Below are positions 8,624 to 17,865 of a stretch of DNA of 64,000 nt, piece by piece (positions within the stretch are counted from its first letter, which is position 1; each line of letters begins with the position of its first letter). The notes under the pieces are model-generated. The model saw only the letters and a list, made by a program, of their open reading frames with translations. It had not been told where the DNA came from and did no database searches. This stretch comes from Verrucomicrobia bacterium CG1_02_43_26 (GTDB lineage: Bacteria; Verrucomicrobiota; Verrucomicrobiia; Opitutales; CG1-02-43-26): contig MNWT01000005.1 in the NCBI GenBank assembly GCA_001872735.1, positions 1 through 64,000 of the forward strand, in the 5' to 3' direction. The position numbers were made by a program, and so were the translations under genes.

Positions 8624-9292
8624 ATGACAATACTCTTACTGATTATCGTCCCTCTCATCCTGGCCATATGGGCTCAGTCGAAGATATCACGGACTTACTC
8701 CCATTGGTCAAAAGTCCCTTCACTCGGCAGAATTACCGGCGCCGAAGCCGCGGATGCCGTCATGAGAAAAGCAGGCATACATGATGTCGAGATCGTTCCC
8801 ATACGAGGCCATTTAACAGATCATTATGACCCACTTCACAAACGCCTTGCACTCAGTGAAGAGAATTTTCACGGAACAAGTCTCGCTGCTTTAGGTGTTG
8901 CCGCACACGAAGCGGGGCATGCTATCCAACACAAAAAGAAATATATTCCGCTACAATTTCGATCCGCGCTTATTCCCGTCACAAACTTTGCCTCTCAGTT
9001 ATTACCCTTTATTATCTTAGGCGGTTTTTTTCTTGGAATATTAGGCTTGATTAAAGCAGGGGTTATCATTTACCTTATACTTACTGTCTTTCAATTAGTT
9101 ACGTTACCCGTAGAATATGATGCCAGTAGGCGCGCAAAAAAAGAATTGATGAGTTTAGGGATCCTACAACAAAGTGAAATGCCGGGTGTAAACCAAACCC
9201 TAAACGCAGCCGCTTTAACGTACGTTGCAGCTTTTGTAGCAAGTTTAGCCAATTTGCTCTACTTTTTCATGTTGTCTCGCAGAGACCACTAA
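8624..9292 (+). CDS. YugP-type membrane zinc metallopeptidase
   Basis: 222 residues. An N-terminal membrane helix, the motif A-A-H-E-A-G-H-A-I-Q-H (HExxH zinc site), then two closely spaced hydrophobic segments and a final one before the C-terminus match the neutral zinc metallopeptidase family PF04298 (Bacillus YugP), integral membrane enzymes of poorly known substrate. A downstream P-V-E-Y-D-A-S-R-R-A segment is the conserved third-ligand region. It follows the M3 peptidase by 28 bp and is closed by a terminator at 9320, so the two peptidases probably form a unit. Confidence 0.9.
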   Translation: MTILLLIIVPLILAIWAQSKISRTYSHWSKVPSLGRITGAEAADAVMRKAGIHDVEIVPIRGHLTDHYDPLHKRLALSEENFHGTSLAALGVAAHEAGHAIQHKKKYIPLQFRSALIPVTNFASQLLPFIILGGFFLGILGLIKAGVIIYLILTVFQLVTLPVEYDASRRAKKELMSLGILQQSEMPGVNQTLNAAALTYVAAFVASLANLLYFFMLSRRDH

Positions 9293-9319
9293 GACTTCCT
9301 TACCCCAACTCACCCCTAC

Positions 9320-9357
9320 GAGTCCCGTATGTACCTAGTACTACGGGACTCCCTTTT
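9320..9357 (+). terminator. Intrinsic terminator after the YugP gene
   Basis: A perfect 10-bp stem GAGTCCCGTA/TACGGGACTC (9320-9329 with 9342-9351), a 12-nt loop and a short TTTT tract at 9354-9357. Confidence 0.7.
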
Positions 9358-9487
9358 GCGCCCCTGGCTAAAAAAGGGCTTGCATATCACCTTTAGCAGT
9401 TTACCCTAGAATCGCTTGTCCAGGCTTTTTTCCTGGTCAAACAAGCAGCATACTCAAACAAAACCCATATTCATATTATCTTACCTT

Positions 9488-12400
9488 ATGTATACTAATT
9501 TTTCCCCTCAATATGCGCTTAACCAATTTCAACAATTTATCAATCCTGAGTTTCTAAAGAACCACAAAGATGAGGTAAACGATCTCTGTTTGTCACATAG
9601 GAAAATTAATAATCAATCTCACATCACATGCCGCAAAATAACCAATAAAACGCACACTCAGGAAGAAATTATAGGATTCAAAGCTGCCAGAAATTTCCTC
9701 TGGTGTGCTATATTTGATGGAGTGCACGCACCTATCGCTCAAGAAATTTTCATAGAGTATAAGGCCTTATTTGACTCAAAAAGCAGCAAACCGTTAATGC
9801 TGCGTGATGTCCTAAACATCAAACATAGCGTAGAAAAAAAGCGCATCCAATATTTTATAAAATCTTTTCAAGCACCGTTTAAACTTCTAAATATATCGTT
9901 TCCCAAAATAACGGAAAACATGGTCTCTCAATTCGAAGGCAATGTTGCGGTTAACTTCGATGACACAAAAACCTTCCTAAACTTTCCCCCAGAAAAGCTC
10001 TTTGCCTACCGATTGGCTTTCAATGTGGAATTCAGTAACCAGCTAAGGCAAGAATTCGAAAAGTTGCTAAAACTCATCAATCGCTATGAAAATGCGAACG
10101 AAAAAGAAGCGAATATCATCGAACTAGTTCTCAAAAACTCAAATCCTTACCTCAAGGCCGTACTAGCTAAATGCTTTATAATACACAGTTACGTCCAAGA
10201 AAAAAAAATAATAAGCTTATCAGGCCTTGATTTGTTTGATTACCCCAAGCTTTTCACAAGAGATCAAGGCTTAAAAAATCGCATAGACATTTTTAAAAGA
10301 GATGGCTGCCGCGCATACGATACCATGAGGATCCTATGCCTTTTTCATTCTATTCTAATAGAAACTCAGTCCAAACGGTCATTAAGCACCATCCTTAATA
10401 ACACTCTAAAATCCTCCTTTCCAGCATATGTCGCAAACATTGATTTAAAACAAGATAACGAAAGCGATGCCCACTTAAGATGCGACTATGGCTGGCAAGA
10501 AGATGAATTGTGGGGCTTTAAAAATTCATACCTTGCTGAAATTAACGCAGTAATAGACAATAATAAGGATGGCGGTAGTGATTTTATCGTTACAAAAATC
10601 ACGAATATCATCAATAAATGTGAAAAGCAAAAGGCCGATAACCCCATAGATCCTTCGGTTCTAAAATCCATAAAAGAATGTATTCTAGATTATAAGGAAA
10701 AGAAAGAGGACAGTTCTTTGGAAATGATAACAACCATCATTCAGAACTACGAAAACGAAAAAAACGTCATCCCACAGCCCATTCTTAAAGCCATTAAAAT
10801 ATATGAAGTAGCTATCCGAAGGAATCCGGAGAACCCCTGGAAACATATCTCCCAATTATTGTTTACATTAGCTACAGATGAAGCTTGCCAGATGGAAGCC
10901 TTAGGGACTGACCCCGTTTTCTTCATACTGGTTTCTCTCGCTTGCTACATTTCAAATAACTTGCCTATACCGGTTAACCTCTCGCACAAGTCTATAAGAA
11001 AACTTTGCAATGCAAAAAATGTTCAATTTGTTCTAGAAAAGCTTAGTCACGAAACAACCGTGTACTCTGATTGGAAATATCCTGAGGGTACAAAGCCACC
11101 TACTTCGCTTGGCGAGATCTTGAAAAAGATAGATACTGATTTCTCACTCTCTATCACAAAACAACCCTCCTATCCTTCTTGGACCGCTTTAGTTATCAAG
11201 ATAACTCAGGCAGTATTCACTTCCATCAAGCATATAAATAACAAAGTTCCCGCAATGTTTGGCTTGGCCAAATTCCTTATATTGACTCAGCTAGCAAAGC
11301 GTTTAGCAGAAAATCAGTTACAATCAATAGAAGGTCATTTGAAGAACTTAAATCCCCTCGCATTCCAAAAAGAGGACCAATTCTTAGAGTTCCTCACATC
11401 GCACTCGTTATATGCGGATGAAGAACTCTTAGGCGAATTTAAGGAAACGAATATTTCATTGGATAAAAATACCCTCCTGTCAATTAATGAAACAAATGTA
11501 TTGATAATTGAAGAGGCTCGCAAAATGCTGCTGTCCGAAAACCACATCATTATCGTAGATCCGGAAACATTCAAGTTTTCCGTAAAAAAAGGGGATGACG
11601 AAACCCTCACCCAAAAGGAAAAAGAAAAAGCGATCGACCTCACCTACATAGCCATCATGAACACTGCAACGAGCACAGAAATGTATAATTTACTGGATAT
11701 GCTCCCGGCAATCGATCCGTATAAAGAAAGTAAATACGAACTCTCGCTCAAGACATTCACAGGGGTCACCAAGGCATCCATCACGAACGATGAAGAAAAT
11801 GATGTCTACGATTTTTACAGGACTCTTGTTCAAGATAATAAAAAGCTGGACTTTAATTTCCTCATAGATGGAAACGAAAATACCAACCTTGCCATTCAAT
11901 ATTTAAAAAAACACAAAAAAACAATCGATCTAATGCAGATCCATAAAGGGCAAGGCGCATTAAGCCTGGCATTTGGCAATAACCTCTTAAAATTCCTTGA
12001 TTGGCTTAAGGCTAAGAATAATACAATTGAGCCAGCATATATCAGCAAAGATCAAACAGTCGTTCTCAATGCCTTACAGAGCCTCTATCAATTAAAAACT
12101 GAATTCGAAAACAATAATGGTACTAAACGGGATATTCCTTTCGTTTTGCCGGATCTATTTCTCCACATGCCGAATCTCTTTTCTTTGGAATTGTTTGCGA
12201 AGGGTTATCTGGAAAGCCAATTAATCATGCTGAACAATAGCTTAAAGCCGGAAGAATCTTTTCAGGAATACATAAAAAAGCACACCCAAGAATTGCTCAC
12301 AGCGCATAGGCCTATGATTACAATGACTAAAGGCTCCAACCTAGCTATCTACTACCTGGATAATCCGGGTGCGTTCAATGTAAGCGATTCAATCATCCTG

Positions 12401-13780
12401 CCGCCCACCGATCTTGAAAATCAAGAAAAGTTCCTTACCGACTTCAATAAACGTTATAATACCGCATTCAGTCTAGAGAACCTGAAACACCCTAAAGATA
12501 AGCTCTTTAACAAAAAATTTGATGAAAATGATTTCATCCGCTCTAAAACTATCCTCATCAAAATTGCTGAGCTCTTTGACAAAAATCTTAAATCATGTAA
12601 ATCAGACGATGAAAAACTGTCTCTCATTATAGATACAGTACGAGATATTCTGGTATGGAAGGTCTTTCCTGTCAGCGGAGCTCAAGTCTTGCCGATATTA
12701 CAGGCGTTTCTCTGCGAACATGCAAAAATTCAACACTTCGTCATCGAAAGCCTACACTACTCTAATCTAGACAATAATATCGTTATCGATGAAATTAAAA
12801 CAAATGGCCAAAAGAATCTCGAGCTCTTCAATAAAAAATTCAAAGCTACCTTTGAGAGTAAAAATCTTTTCAAGAACCTGGATCTATGGCTGAAACATAT
12901 CAATCCTAACGACGAAAAAAAGGAACCGCTTCTCCTAAAGTCAAATCAAACCAGGGATACAAGAAGCTTCGAAGAAATAATGAAACAATTTGAAACACCT
13001 CCCAAAAATAAATCTTCTCAGAAAAATCAAAAACAGGTGAAGAATCTCACCCCTATTAAGGAAGATCTAAAAATCGTAACCGAGGTAAAAGAGAAAGAGA
13101 TCATTGAAGACATTAAGACAGAAAAACAGATCACTAAAACCATTAAGCCTTCGGTAAACAACGTTCAAGAAATCGTTCTACCTAACCAGAACTTCTTTAA
13201 TGAAGATACGGAAACAGGTGATTTCATTCTCGTTAAAAAGAAAACCAAAAGCAAAAGGCCGTTCTTTCCTTCCCGTTCCAAAATTAAAGACACCAAAAGC
13301 AAACCTAACTTAAATTTAGAAAAAGAACGTGTCACCCTCAAAAGCATCGATGATTCAAAGATCGTCACCGTAAACAAGGACATCGTGATCGAAGAGGATA
13401 ACTTGGCTCCGGTAAAATTTGTTAAGAAAATAGAACCGCTTAATGAATCAAAGCTGCAGGTTTCAAAAATAGAAGAAAGCAAAATAGAAACGAAACAAAA
13501 ACACAAAAAAATATCCATAAACGTTAAAGAAATGGATAAGATGCTTGATAAATTATGGAAAAAATCAGATATCGATCCAGACAAGTTTATCCAATTGAAT
13601 AAACTAAACCCAAGAATACCTCGTGGACCAAAAATGACATCACAAAGAAATGTTCAGCAACTTTCTTCCGATAATCTTCTTTTGATTGAAATGCTCAAAG
13701 GAAAATCATTGAGCTCTGAAGAAAAAATCATGCTTAAAGACATAACCCTGCGCAACTACTATGCAAATCAAAACAACTAG
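9488..13780 (+). CDS. Very large protein of unknown function (about 1430 residues)
   Basis: The frame is open from a TTG at 9416, but ATG 9488 is the likelier start, giving 1430 residues. I recognise no family. The first 1150 residues look like a mainly helical globular protein without signal peptide or membrane segment. The following 270 residues are Lys/Glu/Ser/Thr-rich and probably disordered, with repeated K-(I/L)-E-E-S-K-like phrases, ending in a compact helical tail. Codon use and AT content differ from the flanking peptidase and transporter genes. It stands alone between a terminator and the dicarboxylate transporter. Size, isolation and composition fit a secreted or host-directed protein, but there is no direct evidence. 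Confidence 0.7.
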   Translation: MYTNFSPQYALNQFQQFINPEFLKNHKDEVNDLCLSHRKINNQSHITCRKITNKTHTQEEIIGFKAARNFLWCAIFDGVHAPIAQEIFIEYKALFDSKSSKPLMLRDVLNIKHSVEKKRIQYFIKSFQAPFKLLNISFPKITENMVSQFEGNVAVNFDDTKTFLNFPPEKLFAYRLAFNVEFSNQLRQEFEKLLKLINRYENANEKEANIIELVLKNSNPYLKAVLAKCFIIHSYVQEKKIISLSGLDLFDYPKLFTRDQGLKNRIDIFKRDGCRAYDTMRILCLFHSILIETQSKRSLSTILNNTLKSSFPAYVANIDLKQDNESDAHLRCDYGWQEDELWGFKNSYLAEINAVIDNNKDGGSDFIVTKITNIINKCEKQKADNPIDPSVLKSIKECILDYKEKKEDSSLEMITTIIQNYENEKNVIPQPILKAIKIYEVAIRRNPENPWKHISQLLFTLATDEACQMEALGTDPVFFILVSLACYISNNLPIPVNLSHKSIRKLCNAKNVQFVLEKLSHETTVYSDWKYPEGTKPPTSLGEILKKIDTDFSLSITKQPSYPSWTALVIKITQAVFTSIKHINNKVPAMFGLAKFLILTQLAKRLAENQLQSIEGHLKNLNPLAFQKEDQFLEFLTSHSLYADEELLGEFKETNISLDKNTLLSINETNVLIIEEARKMLLSENHIIIVDPETFKFSVKKGDDETLTQKEKEKAIDLTYIAIMNTATSTEMYNLLDMLPAIDPYKESKYELSLKTFTGVTKASITNDEENDVYDFYRTLVQDNKKLDFNFLIDGNENTNLAIQYLKKHKKTIDLMQIHKGQGALSLAFGNNLLKFLDWLKAKNNTIEPAYISKDQTVVLNALQSLYQLKTEFENNNGTKRDIPFVLPDLFLHMPNLFSLELFAKGYLESQLIMLNNSLKPEESFQEYIKKHTQELLTAHRPMITMTKGSNLAIYYLDNPGAFNVSDSIILPPTDLENQEKFLTDFNKRYNTAFSLENLKHPKDKLFNKKFDENDFIRSKTILIKIAELFDKNLKSCKSDDEKLSLIIDTVRDILVWKVFPVSGAQVLPILQAFLCEHAKIQHFVIESLHYSNLDNNIVIDEIKTNGQKNLELFNKKFKATFESKNLFKNLDLWLKHINPNDEKKEPLLLKSNQTRDTRSFEEIMKQFETPPKNKSSQKNQKQVKNLTPIKEDLKIVTEVKEKEIIEDIKTEKQITKTIKPSVNNVQEIVLPNQNFFNEDTETGDFILVKKKTKSKRPFFPSRSKIKDTKSKPNLNLEKERVTLKSIDDSKIVTVNKDIVIEEDNLAPVKFVKKIEPLNESKLQVSKIEESKIETKQKHKKISINVKEMDKMLDKLWKKSDIDPDKFIQLNKLNPRIPRGPKMTSQRNVQQLSSDNLLLIEMLKGKSLSSEEKIMLKDITLRNYYANQNN

Positions 13781-13845
13781 TTTACCGTGTTACGTGATGC
13801 GGAAACGCTTGCTACCTGCTGTCTTTATTTATTAACCTTAGGCCA

Positions 13846-15213
13846 ATGCCCCGCTACTTTTATGTACTTCTTGCTTTCATCTTCTCTACGGCCTTATCCT
13901 TTGTGTTGCTCACACAAACCCCATTGCCCCGTGAAGCTTCCTTTATGGCGGGCATTTTCCTTCTTGCCGCTATTCTCTGGGCGACAGAAGCTATACCCCT
14001 CTTTTCTACAGCCCTGATTGTTATAGGGCTTCAGGTAATCCTCTTTGCTAACCCCGGTAACTGGCTTTACCTGGGCTTTCAAAATACCCCGGGGCCCTCT
14101 TTTCGCTCAATCCTTGCCAGCGCCGCTGATCCTGTCGTTTTTCTTTTCTTTGGAGGGCTTCTGATGGCTCAGGCCGCAATAAAAGAGGGTGTGGATAAAA
14201 AAATGTCCTCGCTTATTATTCAGGTCTTCGGCAATAAACCCCGCCAGGTACTCCTTGGCTTCATTCTGGTAACTGCCCTCTTTTCCATGTGGATGAGCAA
14301 TACTGCCTCTTGTGCGATGATGATCGCCTTGGTCGCTCCGCTAACCGCAGCGCTTAGTGATCGAGATCCCTTTCGCAAAGCGCTCTACCTCGCTGTCCCT
14401 TTTGCCGCAAATATTGGGGGCATGGGAACTCCCATTGGCACTCCTCCTAACGCACTCGCCTTCAGTTACATCAAGCAGTCCGGCCACTCAATTAGCTTCA
14501 TTAAATGGATTTTTATTGCTTCGCCGATTATGCTAATACTCCTTTTGGCCTGTTGGCTCTTGCTTTATTTCTTTTACCGTCCACAGGAGCCTCTATCTCA
14601 TCTTGCTATTCCCAGGCAGAGTATGACTCCCCGAGCTTGGTATGTCGTTACTGTTTTCAGCATAACCATTTTGCTTTGGCTAACCGAGCCACTTCATAAC
14701 CTACCTGCACCGGTTGTAGTCATTTTTCCTATTCTTGCCCTGGCGATTGCTAATATCATTACTCGCGCCGAAATAAACAAGATCAACTGGAGTGTCCTTA
14801 TCCTTATCGCAGGTGGTATCTCCCTGGGAGCAGGCATTCAAGTAACTCATTTAGACACCATTTTCCTTGAATTCATACTCGCCTTCAATAACCCACTCAC
14901 GCTTACTGCCTGCCTCATTGCTATCCTTCTCATCACGTATACACTGAGTACATTTATGTCGAACACCGCAGCGGCCAATCTCCTTCTCCCTATTGGTATC
15001 GCGATCGCCCCCAATCTCCCGGGGTCTAGTAATGTGCTGCAGATTGCTCTCAGTATCGCTTTTATGTCTTCGGCGGCTATGGCGCTTCCTGTAAGCACCC
15101 CCCCAAATGCCCTCGCTTACGCATCCAATGCTTTTACGACAAAGGATATGGCGCGTGTTGGTTTCATCATTGGCGCTCTTGCTTTAATATTAATTCTGCT
15201 CTTTCTTTCCTAA
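13846..15213 (+). CDS. DASS/SLC13-type sodium:dicarboxylate or sulfate symporter
   Basis: 455 residues with about 11 to 12 hydrophobic segments. The two family hairpins carrying S-N-T are present: M-S-N-T-A-S in the first half and M-S-N-T-A-A-A-N-L-L near residue 370, together with G-T-P-I-G-T-P-P-N and S-T-P-P-N-A, the repeated substrate and sodium sites of divalent anion:Na+ symporters. Likely substrates are C4-dicarboxylates such as succinate, though sulfate cannot be excluded. The start at ATG 13846 gives the family's normal N-terminus. The gene converges with the next transporter across a 577-bp gap. Confidence 0.92.
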   Translation: MPRYFYVLLAFIFSTALSFVLLTQTPLPREASFMAGIFLLAAILWATEAIPLFSTALIVIGLQVILFANPGNWLYLGFQNTPGPSFRSILASAADPVVFLFFGGLLMAQAAIKEGVDKKMSSLIIQVFGNKPRQVLLGFILVTALFSMWMSNTASCAMMIALVAPLTAALSDRDPFRKALYLAVPFAANIGGMGTPIGTPPNALAFSYIKQSGHSISFIKWIFIASPIMLILLLACWLLLYFFYRPQEPLSHLAIPRQSMTPRAWYVVTVFSITILLWLTEPLHNLPAPVVVIFPILALAIANIITRAEINKINWSVLILIAGGISLGAGIQVTHLDTIFLEFILAFNNPLTLTACLIAILLITYTLSTFMSNTAAANLLLPIGIAIAPNLPGSSNVLQIALSIAFMSSAAMALPVSTPPNALAYASNAFTTKDMARVGFIIGALALILILLFLS

Positions 15214-15790
15214 CGCAAAAAACCTATTGGCCTTTGTTGTCATGGCAACTTAAGCGGCCAACTTCCGATAATTCCTAACGTTAAAGGATAAGGGCCATGG
15301 CGTCGCTCATTAAACCTGAATTCGGAAACTTACTGTAAATCAGCTCTAGATTTCATTATTCCAAAAAGGTAAGCTGTCTTGAGACTTGTAGTATTGATCA
15401 CTTTAGGTACTGTTTTGCAATTCCCTTAACATCTCAATTCCTCACCCCCTTACCGGCATCCCCCTCTTACCCTCAGTATTTTCTTAAATCAGTCAATCGG
15501 GAAGCATTCCAAAAATACCCTCGCAACACCTCGATGGCACTTCATTAAGCAGATAATGTCCACTAAAAAATTCCTGCCATTTTCGTTTCTCAAGAAACCT
15601 CTCCTACCCCAAGCTTTCCTTCCATTAGTGCACTTATGTTCACTCAAGGCCCCCATGTTTGTTTCAGGTGAAACAAACCGGCCCTCCAATTACTAAAAAA
15701 TAGCGAAATAATGAACAATTAATGATCAAAAAATAACCAAATAAACCGCAATCGGATAGTAAATAGCTTTAAAAAATAAACGATTTAAAA
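15214..15790. other. 577-bp gap between convergent transporter genes; no gene seen
   Basis: No frame in this stretch has coding character; one 66-codon frame on the minus strand (15489-15689) is compositionally odd and unconvincing. What can be seen is a nested inverted repeat just after the symporter gene (TTGGCC 15227-15232 with GGCCAA 15256-15261, enclosing GTTGTC/GGCAAC) and a 22-bp palindrome at 15657. The right part from 15700 is very AT-rich. It may hold terminators of both genes, a small RNA or a decayed gene. Confidence 0.5.
15657..15678. repeat. 22-bp palindrome
   Basis: Perfect 10-bp arms GTTTGTTTCA (15657-15666) and TGAAACAAAC (15669-15678) around GG. There is no T-tract after it on either strand, so it is more like a protein binding site or RNA hairpin than a standard terminator. 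Confidence 0.6.
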
Positions 15791-17311
15791 TTAAGCTTTA
15801 AAGCCTGGTGTCTGCCCTGTCTTACGTTTATTTTGTACAAAAATCGTAAGGAACAAACCGCCCACTAAGATCACGGCCGTCCCCATTACAGATATCATGA
15901 AACTGTGGAAGGGGCTTTTATAAGCGGCCCAATCGCCAGTCCAACCCGGGGATACCGTCATCCAAATGATCGTAGCCACCCCAAGCACTACAGCCCATAT
16001 AGCCACAGGCCTTGTTGCCTTTCTAGAAATAAGCCCCAACAAAAACAATCCCAAGATTCCTCCTCCAAAAACGCCTGAAAGCTTCCACCACAGATCCAAA
16101 ATGGCTCCTTCCATATGCGTCAACCAAAATGCCATACCAATCGCCAACCCGCCTAGAATAAGGGATACAGCATGAAGCACATTCTTAGACTCCCGATCGG
16201 AAACTTCCATATTCAGGCACACATAGGGTTTATATATATTACAGAGAAACAGGGTTGCCGCTGCATTCAAGTCTGAGTCTATGCTACTCATCGCCGCCGC
16301 CAATATAGCCGCTATCAAGAAGCCTACCGCGCCACTGGGTAGCTCATTCATAATAAAGTAGGGCAATACAGCATCATTGTTATTAAAGACGTCTCCAGCC
16401 GCCGTCACTAACCCGGGTTGAGCAGTATAAAAGGCGTACAAACCTGTCCCAATCAAACAAAACAGCCCAGCAACAGGCACCGTCATCAACAAACCAATCC
16501 ACACGCTTCTTGTAGCCGCCTTATCCGATTTAGCCACCATATACCGCTGCACAAAGGACTGATCAATGCACAGCCACCTAAAGTTAATCGATATGCTATA
16601 CAGGATCACAACCAGCCCTGTAGGCTTTATCAGGCTTAAATCCCACTCCCCGAAGCTAAACTTGTTACCCGCTTTAGCAATCTCAAACACCTGCGTAGCT
16701 CCACCGGGCATCTTGGCAAAAATAAAATAAACGCATACAACCGCGCCCGTCATCAATACGATACTCTGCAGCACATCCGTCCAGATCACGCCTTCAATAC
16801 CACCAAAATAGGTGTACGCCGTCACAACCACGCCCACAACAATGATCACCCAGGTATTACTCCACCCTGTCAACGGTGTCAGCGCCACTGCAACCAAATA
16901 CATCATAACACCAATCCGGCCCATCTTGGTCAAGAAAAAGCACACCACCGCGTATATACAAGCCCAAGGCCCAAACCGCTCCCCTAAATGCGTATACGCC
17001 GAAATATGCCCTGATTTCCTATAAAACGGAATGATATACATAACGGCAATAACAGCCATAAGCGGCGGCACAAGCTCAAAGAGAAAGGGAGACCAATTCC
17101 CCCCAAACGTCTTCGCAGGGTACGCCAGAAAGGTAATGCTGCTCATCCACGTCCCCAACAACGAAAACCCGACAACCCAAGCCGAAAGCGACCTTCCTGC
17201 ATCCATAAAGCGCTGCGCGCTCCCCCCACGTATCGCAAAGTAAAACCCGGCAGCCAAAACCACCATCAAATACACACATATAATAACAATATCAACCGTA
17301 GATAGGGGCAT
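15791..17311 (-). CDS. Sodium:solute symporter (SSS family)
   Basis: 506 residues with about 13 membrane segments. SSS signatures: Y-F-A-I-R-G-G near the first loop, M-D-A-G-R-S-L-S, G-T-W-M-S-S-I-T-F-L-A-Y-P, Y-T-Y-F-G-G-I-E-G-V-I-W-T-D-V-L-Q in the middle, and A-A-A-M-S-S-I-D-S-D-L-N in TM8, which carries sodium ligands. Relatives import sugars, sialic acid, proline or other organic solutes; the substrate cannot be read from the sequence. The ATG at 17311 starts directly with the first helix, as usual. It is transcribed towards the empty gap and has no operon partner. Confidence 0.92.
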   Translation of the reverse strand: MPLSTVDIVIICVYLMVVLAAGFYFAIRGGSAQRFMDAGRSLSAWVVGFSLLGTWMSSITFLAYPAKTFGGNWSPFLFELVPPLMAVIAVMYIIPFYRKSGHISAYTHLGERFGPWACIYAVVCFFLTKMGRIGVMMYLVAVALTPLTGWSNTWVIIVVGVVVTAYTYFGGIEGVIWTDVLQSIVLMTGAVVCVYFIFAKMPGGATQVFEIAKAGNKFSFGEWDLSLIKPTGLVVILYSISINFRWLCIDQSFVQRYMVAKSDKAATRSVWIGLLMTVPVAGLFCLIGTGLYAFYTAQPGLVTAAGDVFNNNDAVLPYFIMNELPSGAVGFLIAAILAAAMSSIDSDLNAAATLFLCNIYKPYVCLNMEVSDRESKNVLHAVSLILGGLAIGMAFWLTHMEGAILDLWWKLSGVFGGGILGLFLLGLISRKATRPVAIWAVVLGVATIIWMTVSPGWTGDWAAYKSPFHSFMISVMGTAVILVGGLFLTIFVQNKRKTGQTPGFKA

Positions 17312-17388
17312 AAGCTTTATTAATTAAATTAATGATACATTCTAAAAAACGCAAAAATATTGTCCATCTTTTATTCTTCAAAATTGCA

Positions 17389-17416
17389 TTGATTATCTTC
17401 CCGAAAAACGTATAAT
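17389..17416 (+). promoter_or_regulatory. Predicted sigma-70-type promoter for the 17443 gene
   Basis: TTGATT (17389-17394), a 16-bp spacer and a perfect TATAAT (17411-17416). Predicted transcription start near 17423, 20 nt before the ATG. Confidence 0.5.
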
Positions 17417-17442
17417 AAATTTATAAAAACCAATAATATATA

Positions 17443-17862
17443 ATGAATCAATTAACAACAAATTTCAAAAAAATCTGGAGAAAGAGCACTGGCAACAGCA
17501 ATCAAGACTCCCAGAAAAAGATTAAATCAGAGAATAAAATTTCTAGTATTGAAAAAAAATTCAGCGATCGAGACATCGAATTGCTCAACAAAATCGAGAA
17601 CGACTATAGCAAGCTAAATAACAGCCTTTTCCAGGACGACTTCCTCCAGAAGGATATGACTGAAAAGGAGTTAAAAGAATACATCATATTCACAAAGGAA
17701 TATACCGAAATGAGCGAAAAGGATAAAATAGATACCTTTTACAAGTATTTAGACGGCAAAATCGATCGCAAGAAAGCCGGCAAATCTTTAGAGCTGTTGC
17801 GCTTTGGGACAAAAATTGCTTCATCAAAAGAAAGTTTTTTGATGAAAAAAACTGACAACTAG
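17443..17862 (+). CDS. Small charged protein of unknown function
   Basis: 139 residues, strongly Lys/Glu/Ser-rich with no signal peptide or membrane segment. The first 35 residues look disordered. Residues 36-139 are predicted helical, with alternating charge suggestive of a short coiled coil or helical bundle. It is not recognised as a family. It has a good promoter at 17389 and ends 4 bp before the convergent rseP gene. AT content is higher than in its neighbours, similar to the other unknown accessory genes in this window, so acquisition or a host-related role is possible. Confidence 0.6.
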   Translation: MNQLTTNFKKIWRKSTGNSNQDSQKKIKSENKISSIEKKFSDRDIELLNKIENDYSKLNNSLFQDDFLQKDMTEKELKEYIIFTKEYTEMSEKDKIDTFYKYLDGKIDRKKAGKSLELLRFGTKIASSKESFLMKKTDN

Positions 17863-17865
17863 GTT

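Noticed and set aside
13165..13584. 139-codon open frame on the minus strand
   Set aside because: Antisense to the Lys/Glu-rich tail of the giant protein; Ser/Leu/Phe-rich content is the expected mirror of that composition.
13787..14017. Plus-strand frame overlapping the start of the DASS symporter
   Set aside because: Out of frame with the symporter, which has a clear family N-terminus at 13846.
15489..15689. 66-codon minus-strand frame in the transporter gap
   Set aside because: No ribosome binding site, odd composition (many Arg, Gly, Cys) and no resemblance to a known small protein; kept only as part of the gap description.
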